A stretch of DNA of 64,000 nt from Rhizobium sp. SL42 (GTDB taxonomy: Bacteria; Pseudomonadota; Alphaproteobacteria; Rhizobiales; Rhizobiaceae): NCBI RefSeq assembly GCF_021729845.1, contig NZ_CP063397.1, positions 2,060,001 through 2,124,000 of the forward strand. Reading direction: 5' to 3'. Of this stretch, positions 26,991 to 36,665 are shown piece after piece. The position numbers and the translations under genes are program-made. The notes beneath the pieces were generated by a model. It did no database searches. It was not told the origin of the DNA and saw nothing but the letters and a program-made list of their open reading frames with translations. Positions within the stretch are counted from its first letter, which is position 1. Each line of letters opens with the position of its first letter.

Positions 26991-27404
26991 ATCACGCAAT
27001 ACCTGCAATCGTTGACCGCCGCCGCGCTGATCGGTTTTTCCGCCATCCTGCCGCTCGTCCTGAATGGCCGCATTGCCGGTATCAGTGGCATAGTCGGACG
27101 GCTGGCCCAAGGTTATAGCCGCGAGACAAAGGCGGTCGTCGCCTTGGCTGCCATGCTGCTTGTGAAGAGGATGGCGCGTCCGCTCCTGGCAGGATGCTTC
27201 CATATTCCGAAGCAGACGAAGATAGATCTGCCGCTTTTGCGTGGCTCGGTGATCTTCGGCTTGGGCTGGGGGCTTGGCGGTCTGTGTCCGGGGCTGGTGG
27301 TTGCCGCCCCGCCGATGGGTTGTTGGGCCATCGTCCTTTTTGGCGTCTCCGTGCCGGCCGGCATGATCACGCATGATCGCTGTGCTGCCGGTCAACTCTC
27401 GTGA
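26991..27404 (+). pseudogene. YeeE/YedE (PmpA/PmpB) transporter remnant, internal deletion
   Basis: The frame from 26991 reads ITQYLQSLTAAALIGFSAI: the usual ATG is replaced by ATC. It continues with the PmpA-type start (LNGRIAGISGIVGRLAQG) and then jumps to sequence like the second gene, PmpB (PLLRGSVIFGLGWGLGGLCPG). The total is about 138 codons where two genes of about 140 are expected. The only alternative start is TTG at 27012. I read this as a fusion remnant left by an internal deletion, probably not a working transporter. It lies nine bases after bigR. Confidence 0.7.
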
Positions 27405-27535
27405 CAGGCACGCTTCTCCCCGCCATTGGCTCCGGTAGCGTCGTCGGTTTCTCGCTTGGATTTCTGGGCGGCGGCGATTCGATCCTTGCCACCTATACGA
27501 TCTACCGCAGTCTCCGCGCGGTATGGACTGTCTGA
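27401..27535 (+). pseudogene. TauE/SafE-type sulfite exporter remnant, 5' end only
   Basis: A GTG overlapping the preceding stop (GTGA) opens a 44-residue frame. It reads TLLPAIGSGSVVGFSLGFLGGGDSILAT (given here as continuous small segments: LLPAIGSGSVVGFS and LGGGDSILAT), like the first helices of TauE/SafE permeases of about 250 residues. It then runs into unrelated residues and stops three bases before purN. The rest of the gene has been lost. Confidence 0.65.
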
Positions 27536-27538
27536 ACG

Positions 27539-28195
27539 TCAGGCGCTGATCAGTTGTGCCGCCGGGTCGCCGAGATAGGTTTGGCGTTCGACTTTGCCAT
27601 CGGCGAGCATGCGGATCTTGCCTTCGGCCACCAGGCGCAGGGCCAGCGGATAGCTCGAATGCTCGACGGTGAGTACGCGTGCGGCAAGATCTTCGGCCGT
27701 GTCGCCGGGCAGGATCGGTACGACCGACTGGGCAATGACCGGACCTTCGTCCATGCCCTCGGTGACGAAATGCACGGTACACCCGGCGACCATGACACCG
27801 GCGTCGAGCGCGCGTTGATGGGTGTGAAGACCGGGAAACAGCGGCAGGAGGGACGGGTGGATGTTGAGGATCCGGCCCTCGTAACGCTGGATGAATTCGC
27901 CCGACAGCAGACGCATATAGCCCGCCAGACAGACAAAGTCCGGTGAGGCAGCGTCGAGGGCAGCCAGAATGGCCGCCTCATGCTCAGCCTTGCTTGTATA
28001 GTCCTTGCGCTCGAAAACATGTGTGGCGATGCCAAGTGCCTGCGCCTTGGCAATCCCCCCGGCAGTCGGCTTGTCCGAGAACACCGCAACGATCTCGGCC
28101 GGAAAACCGGCCGTCTCGCAGGCTCTTGCAAGCGCCAGCATGTTCGATCCGCTGCCGGAGATGAAGACAGCGATGCGCTTGCGGGTTTGGCTCAT
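27539..28195 (-). CDS. purN: Phosphoribosylglycinamide formyltransferase 1
   Basis: The protein is 218 residues. It transfers a formyl group from 10-formyl-tetrahydrofolate to GAR in purine synthesis. Motifs are [14 protein letters not shown] (about 9-22), [16 protein letters not shown] (catalytic Asn/His) and [11 protein letters not shown] (catalytic Asp). Its start overlaps the purM stop by four bases. Its stop lies three bases from the decayed exporter remnant, marking the edge of the deletion described there. Confidence 0.97.
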   Translation of the reverse strand: MSQTRKRIAVFISGSGSNMLALARACETAGFPAEIVAVFSDKPTAGGIAKAQALGIATHVFERKDYTSKAEHEAAILAALDAASPDFVCLAGYMRLLSGEFIQRYEGRILNIHPSLLPLFPGLHTHQRALDAGVMVAGCTVHFVTEGMDEGPVIAQSVVPILPGDTAEDLAARVLTVEHSSYPLALRLVAEGKIRMLADGKVERQTYLGDPAAQLISA

Positions 28196-29265
28196 AGGGC
28201 GAGCGTGCCCTTGTAGATCGTGCCATGCGCGCCGTCTTCACGCGCGACCATGCGGCCGAGGCGGGCAACGGTTTCGCCTTCTGCCTGAAGCGCTGATGTC
28301 ACCGCGTCGGCGTTTTCCGCCGAAACGACGACGATCATGCCGATGCCGCAGTTGAACGTGCGCAGCATTTCGTTCTGCGCAACGCCGCCGGTCTTGGCCA
28401 GCCAGGAGAACACGGCCGGAACCTCTATCGACGACAGGTCGATCTCGGCTGCCAGATGCTTCGGCAAGACGCGCGGAATATTTTCCGGGAAGCCACCGCC
28501 GGTGATATGGGCGAGCGCCTTCAGAGCCCTTGTTTCCTTGATCGCCTTCAAGAGCGGCTTGACATAGATGCGGGTCGGCGCAAGCAGGGCAGCGCCCAGG
28601 GTCTTGTCGGCAGCAAACGGGGCAGGGGCGTCCCAGCCAAGCCCGGACAACTCGACGATCTTGCGCACCAGCGAGAAGCCGTTGGAATGCACGCCCGACG
28701 ACGACAGGCCGAGGATCACGTCGCCTTCGGCGATATCGCCGGCCGGCAGAAGTTCGCCGCGCTCGGCCGCACCGACGGCAAAGCCTGCCAGATCATAGTC
28801 GCCATGCGAATACATGCCCGGCATTTCAGCGGTCTCGCCGCCAATCAGCGCGCAGCCTGCCTCGCGGCAGCCGGCCGCGATGCCCTGAACGATTGCTGCC
28901 CCCTGATCCGGGTCGAGCTTGCCGGTGGCGTAGTAGTCGAGGAACAGCAGCGGTTCGGCACCCTGAACCACGAGATCGTTGACGCACATGGCCACCAGGT
29001 CGATGCCGACCGTGTCATGAATATTCGCATCGATGGCGATCTTCAGCTTGGTGCCGACGCCGTCGTTGGCGGCCACCAGGATCGGGTCGTTGAAGCCGGC
29101 GGCCTTCAGGTCGAACAGGCCGCCGAAGCCGCCGATTTCGCCATCGGCACCCGGACGGCGCGTCGAACGCACGGCCGGCTTGATCTTCTCGACCATCAGG
29201 TTTCCAGCGTCGATGTCGACGCCTGCATCGCTGTAGGTCAAACCGTTCTTGCCAGCCTGGCTCAT
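28192..29265 (-). CDS. purM: Phosphoribosylformylglycinamidine cyclo-ligase
   Basis: The protein is 357 residues, the family length. It closes the imidazole ring to form AIR. Motifs include [14 protein letters not shown] at the start, [23 protein letters not shown] in parts (DGVGTKL), [11 protein letters not shown] and [13 protein letters not shown]. The ATG at 29265 starts MSQAGKNG and has GGAGG seven bases upstream; a longer in-frame extension is not needed. It is the first gene of purM-purN. Confidence 0.97.
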   Translation of the reverse strand: MSQAGKNGLTYSDAGVDIDAGNLMVEKIKPAVRSTRRPGADGEIGGFGGLFDLKAAGFNDPILVAANDGVGTKLKIAIDANIHDTVGIDLVAMCVNDLVVQGAEPLLFLDYYATGKLDPDQGAAIVQGIAAGCREAGCALIGGETAEMPGMYSHGDYDLAGFAVGAAERGELLPAGDIAEGDVILGLSSSGVHSNGFSLVRKIVELSGLGWDAPAPFAADKTLGAALLAPTRIYVKPLLKAIKETRALKALAHITGGGFPENIPRVLPKHLAAEIDLSSIEVPAVFSWLAKTGGVAQNEMLRTFNCGIGMIVVVSAENADAVTSALQAEGETVARLGRMVAREDGAHGTIYKGTLAL

Positions 29266-29386
29266 CCGTGCCTCCGATCCTAAGAGAGTTTGGCTGGCCA
29301 TTGCATGAAGAGCCCCCAGATGCAAGTCGCGAGGAGAATTAGGCCCCGATTTCCTGTCAAATCTGGTGCCGGCGCACAAGATCCGG

Positions 29387-29416
29387 CCCTCGGGAGGTCA
29401 CATTTGTGACCGAGGG
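29387..29416. repeat. Palindromic hairpin upstream of purM and AI-2E permease gene
   Basis: GGTCACA and TGTGACC surround TT (29396-29411), with outer arms CCCTCG (29387-29392) and CGAGGG (29411-29416) extending the pairing past a small bulge. It lies between divergent genes, about 120 bases from the purM start and 84 from the permease start. It may be an operator or an RNA hairpin in a leader. Confidence 0.5.
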
Positions 29417-29499
29417 TTTCGGCCCGCTCTATCTGCTGCTAGAGAATGGTCGGGTGCGTCGCACAACTGGCGCTGGACGGATGAAATTGGGAACCACAC

Positions 29500-30645
29500 A
29501 TGCCGAAGTATATTAGCGGGATTGGCCTCAGGCGTCAGGTGATGTTCTGGCTTGTCGCTCTTGCCGTCTTCGTCCTTTTCCTTTTGATGTTCAGCTCGAT
29601 CCTGCTGCCCTTCATTGCCGGCATGGCGCTTGCCTATTTCCTCGATCCGGTGGCCGACCGGCTCGAGCGTCTGGGGCTGAGCCGCCTGATGGCAACCGTG
29701 GTCATCCTTGTGACCTTCGTCATCGTCTTTGCCCTGTCGTTGATGATCATCATCCCGATCCTGGCCAGCCAGTTGAATGACTTCATCGAGCGCGTGCCGG
29801 GATACATGACCCAGCTGCAGAATTTCATTGCCACTTCGAATGCCTCCTGGCTGCCGGAATGGTTGAATGGCCAGATGGATACGATCAAGAGCAATTTCTC
29901 CCGCTACATCAGCGAGGGCGTCGGCTTTCTTGGCACATTGGTCGAGCAGATCTGGAATTCCGGCAAGGCGCTGCTGGATATCGTATCGCTTCTTGTGGTC
30001 ACGCCGGTTGTCGCCTTCTACCTTCTGCTCGACTGGGACCGCATGATCGCCAAGGTCGATAGCTGGGTGCCGCGCGGCCAGCTTCCGACGGTGCGCAAGC
30101 TGGCAACCGAACTTGACAATACCATTGCCGGCTTTGTCCGTGGCCAGGGGTCGCTCTGCCTGATCCTCGGACTGTTCTACGCCATCGCGCTGTCCTTGGC
30201 CGGGCTCAATTTCGGCCTGCTGATCGGCTTTTTCACCGGCCTGATCAGTTTCATCCCCTATGTCGGTTCGACGGTGGGGCTGCTGCTGGCGATCGGTGTT
30301 GCGCTCGTCCAGTTCTGGCCCGATTACCTCTGGATCGGCTTCATTGCCGGCATCTTCTTCTTCGGCCAGTTTCTCGAGGGCAATATCCTGCAGCCGAAAC
30401 TGGTCGGCAAGAGCGTCGGCCTGCATCCCGTCTGGCTGATGTTTGCCCTTTTCGCATTTGGCTCGCTGTTCGGCTTTGTCGGCGTCCTGGTCGCCGTACC
30501 GGCGGCCGCGGCGGTCGGTGTGCTTGTCCGGTTCGCGCTGTCGCGGTATCTTGAGAGTGATCTCTACTACGGAGCGGTGATTGACATTGCCGGAGAGCCG
30601 AAGCCTCCGGTGATCGAAATTCCGGCGCAGACGACTGAGACGTAA
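29500..30645 (+). CDS. AI-2E family permease
   Basis: The protein is 381 residues. It has seven to eight membrane helices in the AI-2E/PerM order: two N-terminal helices, a long amphipathic section (about 90-150), then helices from about 155. A conserved SFIPYVGSTVGLL segment lies near 250, with ILQPKLVGKSVGLHP near 300. Despite the family name, substrates vary. The stop is immediately followed by the ATG of hdaA, with no gap, a pairing kept across Rhizobiales. Confidence 0.92.
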   Translation: MPKYISGIGLRRQVMFWLVALAVFVLFLLMFSSILLPFIAGMALAYFLDPVADRLERLGLSRLMATVVILVTFVIVFALSLMIIIPILASQLNDFIERVPGYMTQLQNFIATSNASWLPEWLNGQMDTIKSNFSRYISEGVGFLGTLVEQIWNSGKALLDIVSLLVVTPVVAFYLLLDWDRMIAKVDSWVPRGQLPTVRKLATELDNTIAGFVRGQGSLCLILGLFYAIALSLAGLNFGLLIGFFTGLISFIPYVGSTVGLLLAIGVALVQFWPDYLWIGFIAGIFFFGQFLEGNILQPKLVGKSVGLHPVWLMFALFAFGSLFGFVGVLVAVPAAAAVGVLVRFALSRYLESDLYYGAVIDIAGEPKPPVIEIPAQTTET

Positions 30646-31359
30646 ATGGCTGACGTCAGGAAGCCCCCCGAGCGGCGCGGTGCCGCAGAACAATTGCCGC
30701 TTGTCTTCGACCATGGATCGGCGACCGGTCGCGACGACCTGCTTGTCTCCGAGCGTCTGGCCGCCGCTGTCTCCCTGATCGACAGCTGGCCCGCCTGGCC
30801 GGCACCCGTCGTGGTCCTCACCGGGCCTGCCGGGTCTGGCAAGTCGCACCTCGCCGAGATCTTCCGCCAGCAGAGCGGAGCCGTTGACATTGATCCACAG
30901 CCGGGGCGCGATGCGCCGGCGGTTGCAGCGCTCGGCCCGGTGGTTTTCGAGGATGCCGACCGCCAGGGTTTCGATGAGGTCGAGCTTTTCCATGTCATCA
31001 ACAGCGTCAAGCAGCATGGCACCACGCTGCTGATCACCTCGCGCAGCTTTCCGCCTTCGTGGAATGTCACGCTGGCCGATCTTCGGTCTCGGCTCAAGGC
31101 CGCAACCGTGGTCGAAATCGGAACCCCCGATGAAGACCTGCTGGGACAGGTCATCATGAAACTGTTCGCCGACCGCCAGCTTTATATCGATGACAAGATC
31201 GTCGGCTATATCGTTCAGCGCATGGAGCGGTCATTTTCGGCGGCGCAGGAGATTGTCGACCGACTGGACAAGCTGGCGCTTGCCCGTCGCGTGCGCATCA
31301 CGCGCAACCTCGCAGCCGAGGTGCTGGAAGCGCTCGAAGCCGCGACCGACGAAGGGTAG
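30646..31359 (+). CDS. hdaA: DnaA regulatory inactivator Hda-family protein
   Basis: The protein is 237 residues. It resembles the AAA+ domain of DnaA: Walker [13 protein letters not shown] (about 61-72) and Walker B VVFEDAD (about 102-108). The N-terminal QLPLVF (about 16-21) fits the sliding-clamp binding motif through which Hda docks on DnaN to stimulate ATP hydrolysis by DnaA. Alphaproteobacterial homologues (HdaA) limit re-initiation of replication. It abuts the AI-2E gene and precedes ppk by 64 bases. Confidence 0.92.
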   Translation: MADVRKPPERRGAAEQLPLVFDHGSATGRDDLLVSERLAAAVSLIDSWPAWPAPVVVLTGPAGSGKSHLAEIFRQQSGAVDIDPQPGRDAPAVAALGPVVFEDADRQGFDEVELFHVINSVKQHGTTLLITSRSFPPSWNVTLADLRSRLKAATVVEIGTPDEDLLGQVIMKLFADRQLYIDDKIVGYIVQRMERSFSAAQEIVDRLDKLALARRVRITRNLAAEVLEALEAATDEG

Positions 31360-31423
31360 ATGTCACAGATCTGTCGTCAAACTGTTATATTCGGCCAGGA
31401 AAGAAGAACGAAGGGACGGAATC

Positions 31424-33616
31424 ATGGACTCTGTGGTGAACGAGATGGACGGCCACGTCGAAGCTGAGGCGCTTGCCTCGGACGACCTGATGACCAGCCC
31501 GCTGCGTTTCATCAACCGTGAATTCTCGTGGCTGCAGTTCAACCGCCGCGTTCTCGAAGAGACCCTCAATACCGCGCATCCGCTGCTGGAACGGGTCCGC
31601 TTCCTGTCGATCTCCGCTGCCAATCTCGATGAATTCTTCATGGTGCGTGTCGCGGGCCTCGAGGGACAGGTCCGGCAGAACATCACCATCAGGAGCCCCG
31701 ACGGCAAGACGCCGGCCGAGCAGCTGAATGACATCTTGAAGGAAATCGACAACCTGCAGATGGAGCAGCAGGCGTCGCTTGCCGTACTTCAGCAATATCT
31801 GGCGCAGGAGGAGATCTTGATTGTCCGTCCGGCGGCCCTGTCGGACGAAGATCGCAACTGGCTGGCCAACACGTTCGAGGATTCGATCTTCCCGGTTTTG
31901 ACGCCGCTTTCGATCGATCCGGCCCATCCGTTCCCGTTCATCCCGAATCTCGGCTTTTCCATGGGGCTTCAGCTGGCCAGCAGCCGCACGAGCGAGCCCA
32001 TGACCGCTCTGCTGCGCCTGCCGCCGACGCTTGATCGCTTCATTCGCCTGCAGGATCAGGGACAGACGATCCGCTACATCACGCTGGAGGATGTCGTCGG
32101 GCTGTTCATCAACCGGCTCTATCCCGGCTACGAGGTCAAGGGCTTCGGCACGTTCCGCATCATTCGCGACAGCGATATCGAAGTCGAGGAAGAGGCGGAA
32201 GATCTGGTCCGCTTCTTCGAAACGGCCCTGAAACGCCGTCGCCGTGGTTCGGTCATTCGCATCGAGGTCGACAGCGAAATGCCGGTCGCGCTCCGCCAGT
32301 TCGTCGTCCATGAACTGAATGTGCCGGACAACCGTGTCGCCGTCCTGCCGGGCCTTCTTGCCCTGAATACCATTTCGGAGATCTGCAAGGCACCGCGCGA
32401 CGACCTGCGCTTCGAGCCGTACAATGCCCGTTTTCCGGAACGCGTGCGCGAGCATGCCGGTGATTGCCTGGCGGCGATCCGCGAAAAGGACATGATCGTT
32501 CATCATCCCTACGAGAGCTTCGACGTGGTCGTGCAGTTCCTGCTGCAGGCGGCCCGTGATCCGGACGTGCTTGCGATCAAGCAGACCCTCTACCGTACAT
32601 CCAACGACAGCCCGATTGTCCGCGCCCTTATCGATGCCGCCGATGCCGGAAAGTCGGTCACGGCGCTGGTCGAGCTGAAGGCCCGTTTCGATGAAGAGGC
32701 CAACATCCGCTGGGCTCGCGACCTGGAGCGCGCCGGCGTGCAGGTCGTTTTCGGCTTCATCGAATTGAAGACCCACGCCAAGATGTCGATGGTCGTGCGC
32801 CGCGAGGACGGCAAGCTGCGCACCTATTGCCATCTCGGTACCGGCAACTACCATCCGGTCACGGCGAAGATCTATACCGACCTGTCCTTCTTCACCTGCA
32901 ACCCGAAGATTGCCCATGACATGGCGAATATCTTCAACTTCATCACCGGTTATGGCGAGCCGGAAGAAAGCATGAAGCTGGCGGTATCGCCCTACACGCT
33001 GCGTCCGCGCATTCTGCGCCATATCGAGGAGGAGACGCAGAACGCCAGTAACGGTCTGCCGGCCGGCATCTGGATGAAGATGAATTCCCTCGTCGATCCC
33101 GAGATCATCGATGCGCTCTACCGGGCAAGCAAGGCGGGCGTCGAGGTCGACCTGGTCATTCGCGGCATCTGCTGCCTGCGGCCGCAGGTTCCGGGTTTGT
33201 CGGATAATATCCGGGTGAAATCCATCGTCGGTCGGTTCCTCGAGCACAGCCGGATCTTCTGTTTTGGCCATGGCCATCGACTGCCGTCGGAAAAGGCGCT
33301 TGTCTATATCGGCTCGGCGGACATGATGCCGCGCAATCTCGACCGGCGCGTTGAAACGCTTGTGCCGCTGATCAACCCGACCGTGCATGAGCAGGTTTTG
33401 TCCCAGATCATGCTGGGCAATCTGATTGACAATCAGCAGAGCTACGAGATATTGGCCGATGGAACGTCTCGTCGCATTGAAGTGCGGCAGGGTGAGGAAC
33501 CTTTCAACGCGCAACAGTATTTCATGACCAACCCAAGCCTGTCGGGTCGGGGTGAAGCGTTGAAATCGAGCGCACCGAAACTGATAGCCGGTCTGATTTC
33601 CGGCAGGAAACGATAA
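31424..33616 (+). CDS. ppk: Polyphosphate kinase 1
   Basis: The protein is 730 residues. It makes polyphosphate from ATP reversibly. The catalytic region includes [16 protein letters not shown], whose His is the phosphorylated residue, and [11 protein letters not shown]. The N-domain starts [19 protein letters not shown]. The ATG at 31424 follows AGGGACGGA; the open frame runs further upstream into hdaA without family resemblance. ppx lies 12 bases downstream, so synthesis and breakdown enzymes share an operon. Confidence 0.98.
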   Translation: MDSVVNEMDGHVEAEALASDDLMTSPLRFINREFSWLQFNRRVLEETLNTAHPLLERVRFLSISAANLDEFFMVRVAGLEGQVRQNITIRSPDGKTPAEQLNDILKEIDNLQMEQQASLAVLQQYLAQEEILIVRPAALSDEDRNWLANTFEDSIFPVLTPLSIDPAHPFPFIPNLGFSMGLQLASSRTSEPMTALLRLPPTLDRFIRLQDQGQTIRYITLEDVVGLFINRLYPGYEVKGFGTFRIIRDSDIEVEEEAEDLVRFFETALKRRRRGSVIRIEVDSEMPVALRQFVVHELNVPDNRVAVLPGLLALNTISEICKAPRDDLRFEPYNARFPERVREHAGDCLAAIREKDMIVHHPYESFDVVVQFLLQAARDPDVLAIKQTLYRTSNDSPIVRALIDAADAGKSVTALVELKARFDEEANIRWARDLERAGVQVVFGFIELKTHAKMSMVVRREDGKLRTYCHLGTGNYHPVTAKIYTDLSFFTCNPKIAHDMANIFNFITGYGEPEESMKLAVSPYTLRPRILRHIEEETQNASNGLPAGIWMKMNSLVDPEIIDALYRASKAGVEVDLVIRGICCLRPQVPGLSDNIRVKSIVGRFLEHSRIFCFGHGHRLPSEKALVYIGSADMMPRNLDRRVETLVPLINPTVHEQVLSQIMLGNLIDNQQSYEILADGTSRRIEVRQGEEPFNAQQYFMTNPSLSGRGEALKSSAPKLIAGLISGRKR

Positions 33617-33628
33617 AACTGGAACTTC

Positions 33629-35149
33629 ATGACAAGATCTGAAGCACGGGGGCGTCTACCCGGTATCGCCCCTGTTTCCGTTGTCGACATCGGATCCAAC
33701 TCGATCCGTCTCGTGGTCTATGAGGGATTGGCACGCGCCCCCACGGTTCTTTTCAATGAAAAGGTCCTGTGCGGGCTGGGAAAAGGCTTGGCCACCACCG
33801 GTCGCATGGACGAGGAAGGTGTCGAACGGGCCCTTTTGGCGCTGCGGCGCTTCAATGCACTGTCCAAGCAGGCGCAGGCGAGCCGGATGTATGTCCTGGC
33901 GACAGCGGCCGCCCGCGATGCGTCCAACGGTGCGGATTTCATCACGCGTGCCGAATCGATCCTCGGCCATGAAATACAGGTCCTGAGCGGCGAGGAGGAA
34001 GCGCTTTATTCGGCGCTCGGCATCATCAGCGGTTTCCACTATGCCGACGGCATCGCCGGCGACCTCGGCGGCGGCTCGCTTGAACTGATCGACATCCGCG
34101 GCCGCGAATTCGGCAAGGGTATAACGCTTCCGCTCGGCGGCCTGCGCCTCTCCGAGACGGTGGGGGGATCGCTACCGAAGGCGAGAGCTCATGCCAAGAA
34201 GCTGGTGGCCGACGCACAGCTCCTCCAGAAAGGCCAGGGGCGAACCTTTTATGCAGTCGGCGGCACGTGGCGCAACATTGCCAAGTTGCATATGGAGATT
34301 CGCAAATATCCGCTGCACATGATGCAGGGCTACGAGCTGCCCTATGACGAGGTTGCCTTCTTCCTCGAGGAAATCATCAGCGGTGCCAACAGCCGTGATC
34401 CGGCCTGGACGAGTATTTCCAAGAACCGCCGTACGCTCATCCCTTTCGGCGCAGTCGCCTTGCGCGAGGTGATTGAGGTGATGAAGCCGAAAAGCGTCTG
34501 CTTCTCGGCGCAGGGCGTGCGTGAAGGATATCTCTATTCGCTGCTTCCGGACGACGAAAAGGCGCTCGACCCTCTGGTCGAAGCAGCCGACGAACTGGCG
34601 ATCCTGCGTGCCCGTTCCCCGGAACATGCACGGGAACTCGCAGAATGGACCGGGCAGATGATGCCGCATTTCGACGTTGTCGAGACGGAAGAGGATGCGC
34701 GTTATCGTCAGGCCGCCTGCCTGCTTGCCGATATCAGCTGGCGTGCTCATCCGGACTATCGCGGACTGCAGGCGCTCAACGTCATCGCGCATTCGTCCTT
34801 CGTTGGCATCACGCATCCGGGCCGCGCCTTCATCGCCTTGACCAACTACTATCGTTTCGAAGGTCTGTATGACGACGGCCGTACCGGTCCGCTGGCTGCA
34901 ATCGCAACCGAACGCCTGCTGGAACGCGCCAAACTGCTGGGCGGCATGCTGCGAGTCGTCTATCTCTTCTCGGCCTCCATGCCGGGCGTCGTGCACAACC
35001 TGCGCTTCCAGCGCTCCGAGCGACCGGATGTCGATCTCGAATTCGTCGTTCCGCATGCTTATTTCGATTTTGCCGGCGAACGTCTCGATGGCCGTCTGCA
35101 ACAGCTTGCGAAGCTGACCGGCAAGCGCCTGAGCTTCAGGTTCGAATAA
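33629..35149 (+). CDS. ppx: Exopolyphosphatase (Ppx/GppA family)
   Basis: The protein is 506 residues. The sugar-kinase/Hsp70-type nucleotide motifs are VVDIGSNSIRLVVYE (about 17-31) and GDLGGGSLELIDI (about 146-158). VLSGEEEALYSALG carries the catalytic Glu. A C-terminal HD-like helical part covers about 330-506. It removes terminal phosphate from polyphosphate or hydrolyses pppGpp. It is the last gene of the AI-2E/hdaA/ppk/ppx unit. Confidence 0.96.
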   Translation: MTRSEARGRLPGIAPVSVVDIGSNSIRLVVYEGLARAPTVLFNEKVLCGLGKGLATTGRMDEEGVERALLALRRFNALSKQAQASRMYVLATAAARDASNGADFITRAESILGHEIQVLSGEEEALYSALGIISGFHYADGIAGDLGGGSLELIDIRGREFGKGITLPLGGLRLSETVGGSLPKARAHAKKLVADAQLLQKGQGRTFYAVGGTWRNIAKLHMEIRKYPLHMMQGYELPYDEVAFFLEEIISGANSRDPAWTSISKNRRTLIPFGAVALREVIEVMKPKSVCFSAQGVREGYLYSLLPDDEKALDPLVEAADELAILRARSPEHARELAEWTGQMMPHFDVVETEEDARYRQAACLLADISWRAHPDYRGLQALNVIAHSSFVGITHPGRAFIALTNYYRFEGLYDDGRTGPLAAIATERLLERAKLLGGMLRVVYLFSASMPGVVHNLRFQRSERPDVDLEFVVPHAYFDFAGERLDGRLQQLAKLTGKRLSFRFE

Positions 35150-35171
35150 GGCTGTAGACAAAGGGGAAAAT

Positions 35172-35202
35172 GAAAAGGACCGGGCGAAAACCCGGTCCTT
35201 TC
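35172..35202. terminator. Bidirectional terminator between ppx and exported protein gene
   Basis: AAAGGACCGGG and CCCGGTCCTTT form a perfect 11-bp stem with a CGAAAA loop. The flank is T-rich when read on the minus strand (TTTTCATTTT), so it best serves the minus-strand gene ending at 35227, and probably also ppx. Confidence 0.85.
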
Positions 35203-35226
35203 ACGTTTGAGAACAGATTGCCTGGC

Positions 35227-36585
35227 TTACTTCGCCGCGAGGAAGTCACCAACTTCGAGCAGCACGAACTCGTTGTCGTCCGCCTTGTCCAGCGTCCGCC
35301 CAGCCGAGAAGGGCAGGTTGTTGTCATTGCCGACGACAATGTGCGTCGGATCGACGACATCGACGTCTTCGATTGTCACGAACGGCATGTCGTAAAAGCC
35401 GTCGCCACCGCCCTGTAGCTTCTTGTTGTCCGGATCCTCGATCTTCATCAGGTCGATATAGCCGATCTTGCGCACGGCCTTGCCGACGTTTTCTTCCGAC
35501 ATTTCGATCTTGTAGATCCGCTTGTGCTTGGCCGGAACGGCGAAGCAGTCGGCCGCCGGTGCCTTCGGGTCGGCGCAGGCCTTGTCGACCGTCCCGGCGC
35601 CGTTGTCGCGTTCGATCACAAGGGCGGTGGTGGCGTCGATCATGTTGAAATCACCGATCGCCTCGCCACCTTCCGACAGCGGATAGAGCCAGCTGCGACC
35701 CGTCCATGCCTTGGTCGCGATGTCGAGCTCGATGATGCGCAGGGCCGTCAGACCGTCGGCCTTTTCGACGGTACCGTCTTCGAGATAGAGCGGGCCTTCA
35801 AGCAGGCCATAGAGCTTCGAGCCGTCCTTCGACATGGCAAGGCCTTCATAGCCGCCCGAACGCTTGAGGTTGAAGGCCGGCATCTTTGCCGTCGGATTGG
35901 CCGGAACGACCAGTGTGACATTGTCGGGAGACTTCACCTCGATCTCGCCGGCCTTGGTGGCGATGACATCGGTCAGCTTGCCGTCCTTGGAGAATTTGAG
36001 GATCGAGGGACCGAATTCCTCGCCTACCCAGAAGCCGTCGGCAACCGGTTGGATCGACTCGATGTCGAAATCGGCCCCGGTGAGATAACGCTGGTCCGAC
36101 CCTTCCATGACGATCGGGAAGGGCGCCTTCCGGTCGGGGTCAGAGAGGAAGACGGTCTCGATCGGCTCGACCTTGCCGCCCTCCCAGTCGAACTTAATGT
36201 GATGCAGCATCAGCATCGAATCCGAGGAATTGATCTTCGAGCCGAAACCGTTGTCGGACAGGCTCCAGAACGTGCCGTCCTCCATGGTCTTGATGCCGGA
36301 AAAACCCTGCATGGGCTGGCCATCGAATGGCATTTTCAGCCCGGTTTCACGAACGCCGTCCTTGCCCGGAACGGTCCCGAGGCCTTCAGCACGCTTGCGG
36401 TCAGCAGTGGTGAACTTGCCGGAGGTCTTCAGATGTTCAGGCGCATCGGCGGGTGCCGCGATGATTGTGTTGGCCGGCAGGATGGCGTGGGAAACGAGCT
36501 TGGCGGAATAGGCTTTTTCCTCGGCCATGGCCGAGGCGGAAAACAGAAGGCAAAGGGATACGGAAGTCAGAAGAGCCTTTTTCAT
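35227..36585 (-). CDS. Exported esterase-like/phytase-like protein
   Basis: The protein is 452 residues. A signal peptide runs to about SASAMA-EE (residue 22). The mature part has repeated beta-propeller-type strands (QPMQGFSGIKTMEDGTFWSLSDNGFG, in sections; SDNGFG; GFWVGEEFGPSILKFSKDGKL; GGYEGLAMSKDGSKLYGLLEGPLY), as in the 'esterase-like activity of phytase' family. It should be periplasmic; the substrate, a phosphoester or otherwise, is not known. The start has AAAGGTGA upstream. It is a single-gene unit. Confidence 0.85.
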   Translation of the reverse strand: MKKALLTSVSLCLLFSASAMAEEKAYSAKLVSHAILPANTIIAAPADAPEHLKTSGKFTTADRKRAEGLGTVPGKDGVRETGLKMPFDGQPMQGFSGIKTMEDGTFWSLSDNGFGSKINSSDSMLMLHHIKFDWEGGKVEPIETVFLSDPDRKAPFPIVMEGSDQRYLTGADFDIESIQPVADGFWVGEEFGPSILKFSKDGKLTDVIATKAGEIEVKSPDNVTLVVPANPTAKMPAFNLKRSGGYEGLAMSKDGSKLYGLLEGPLYLEDGTVEKADGLTALRIIELDIATKAWTGRSWLYPLSEGGEAIGDFNMIDATTALVIERDNGAGTVDKACADPKAPAADCFAVPAKHKRIYKIEMSEENVGKAVRKIGYIDLMKIEDPDNKKLQGGGDGFYDMPFVTIEDVDVVDPTHIVVGNDNNLPFSAGRTLDKADDNEFVLLEVGDFLAAK

Positions 36586-36665
36586 GGCGTCACCTTTTTT
36601 GGAAGGATGGAACGCCGCATGCTTAGGCAGGCTTGATGTCGCACCGATTGCCGTTCGATGAAGTT

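Noticed and set aside
29387..29416. The palindrome before purM as a rho-independent terminator
   Set aside because: No gene is transcribed into it from either side and there is no T run after the stem.
31385..33514. 709-codon open frame on the minus strand over ppk
   Set aside because: It mirrors ppk and shows no family resemblance; ppk is certain.
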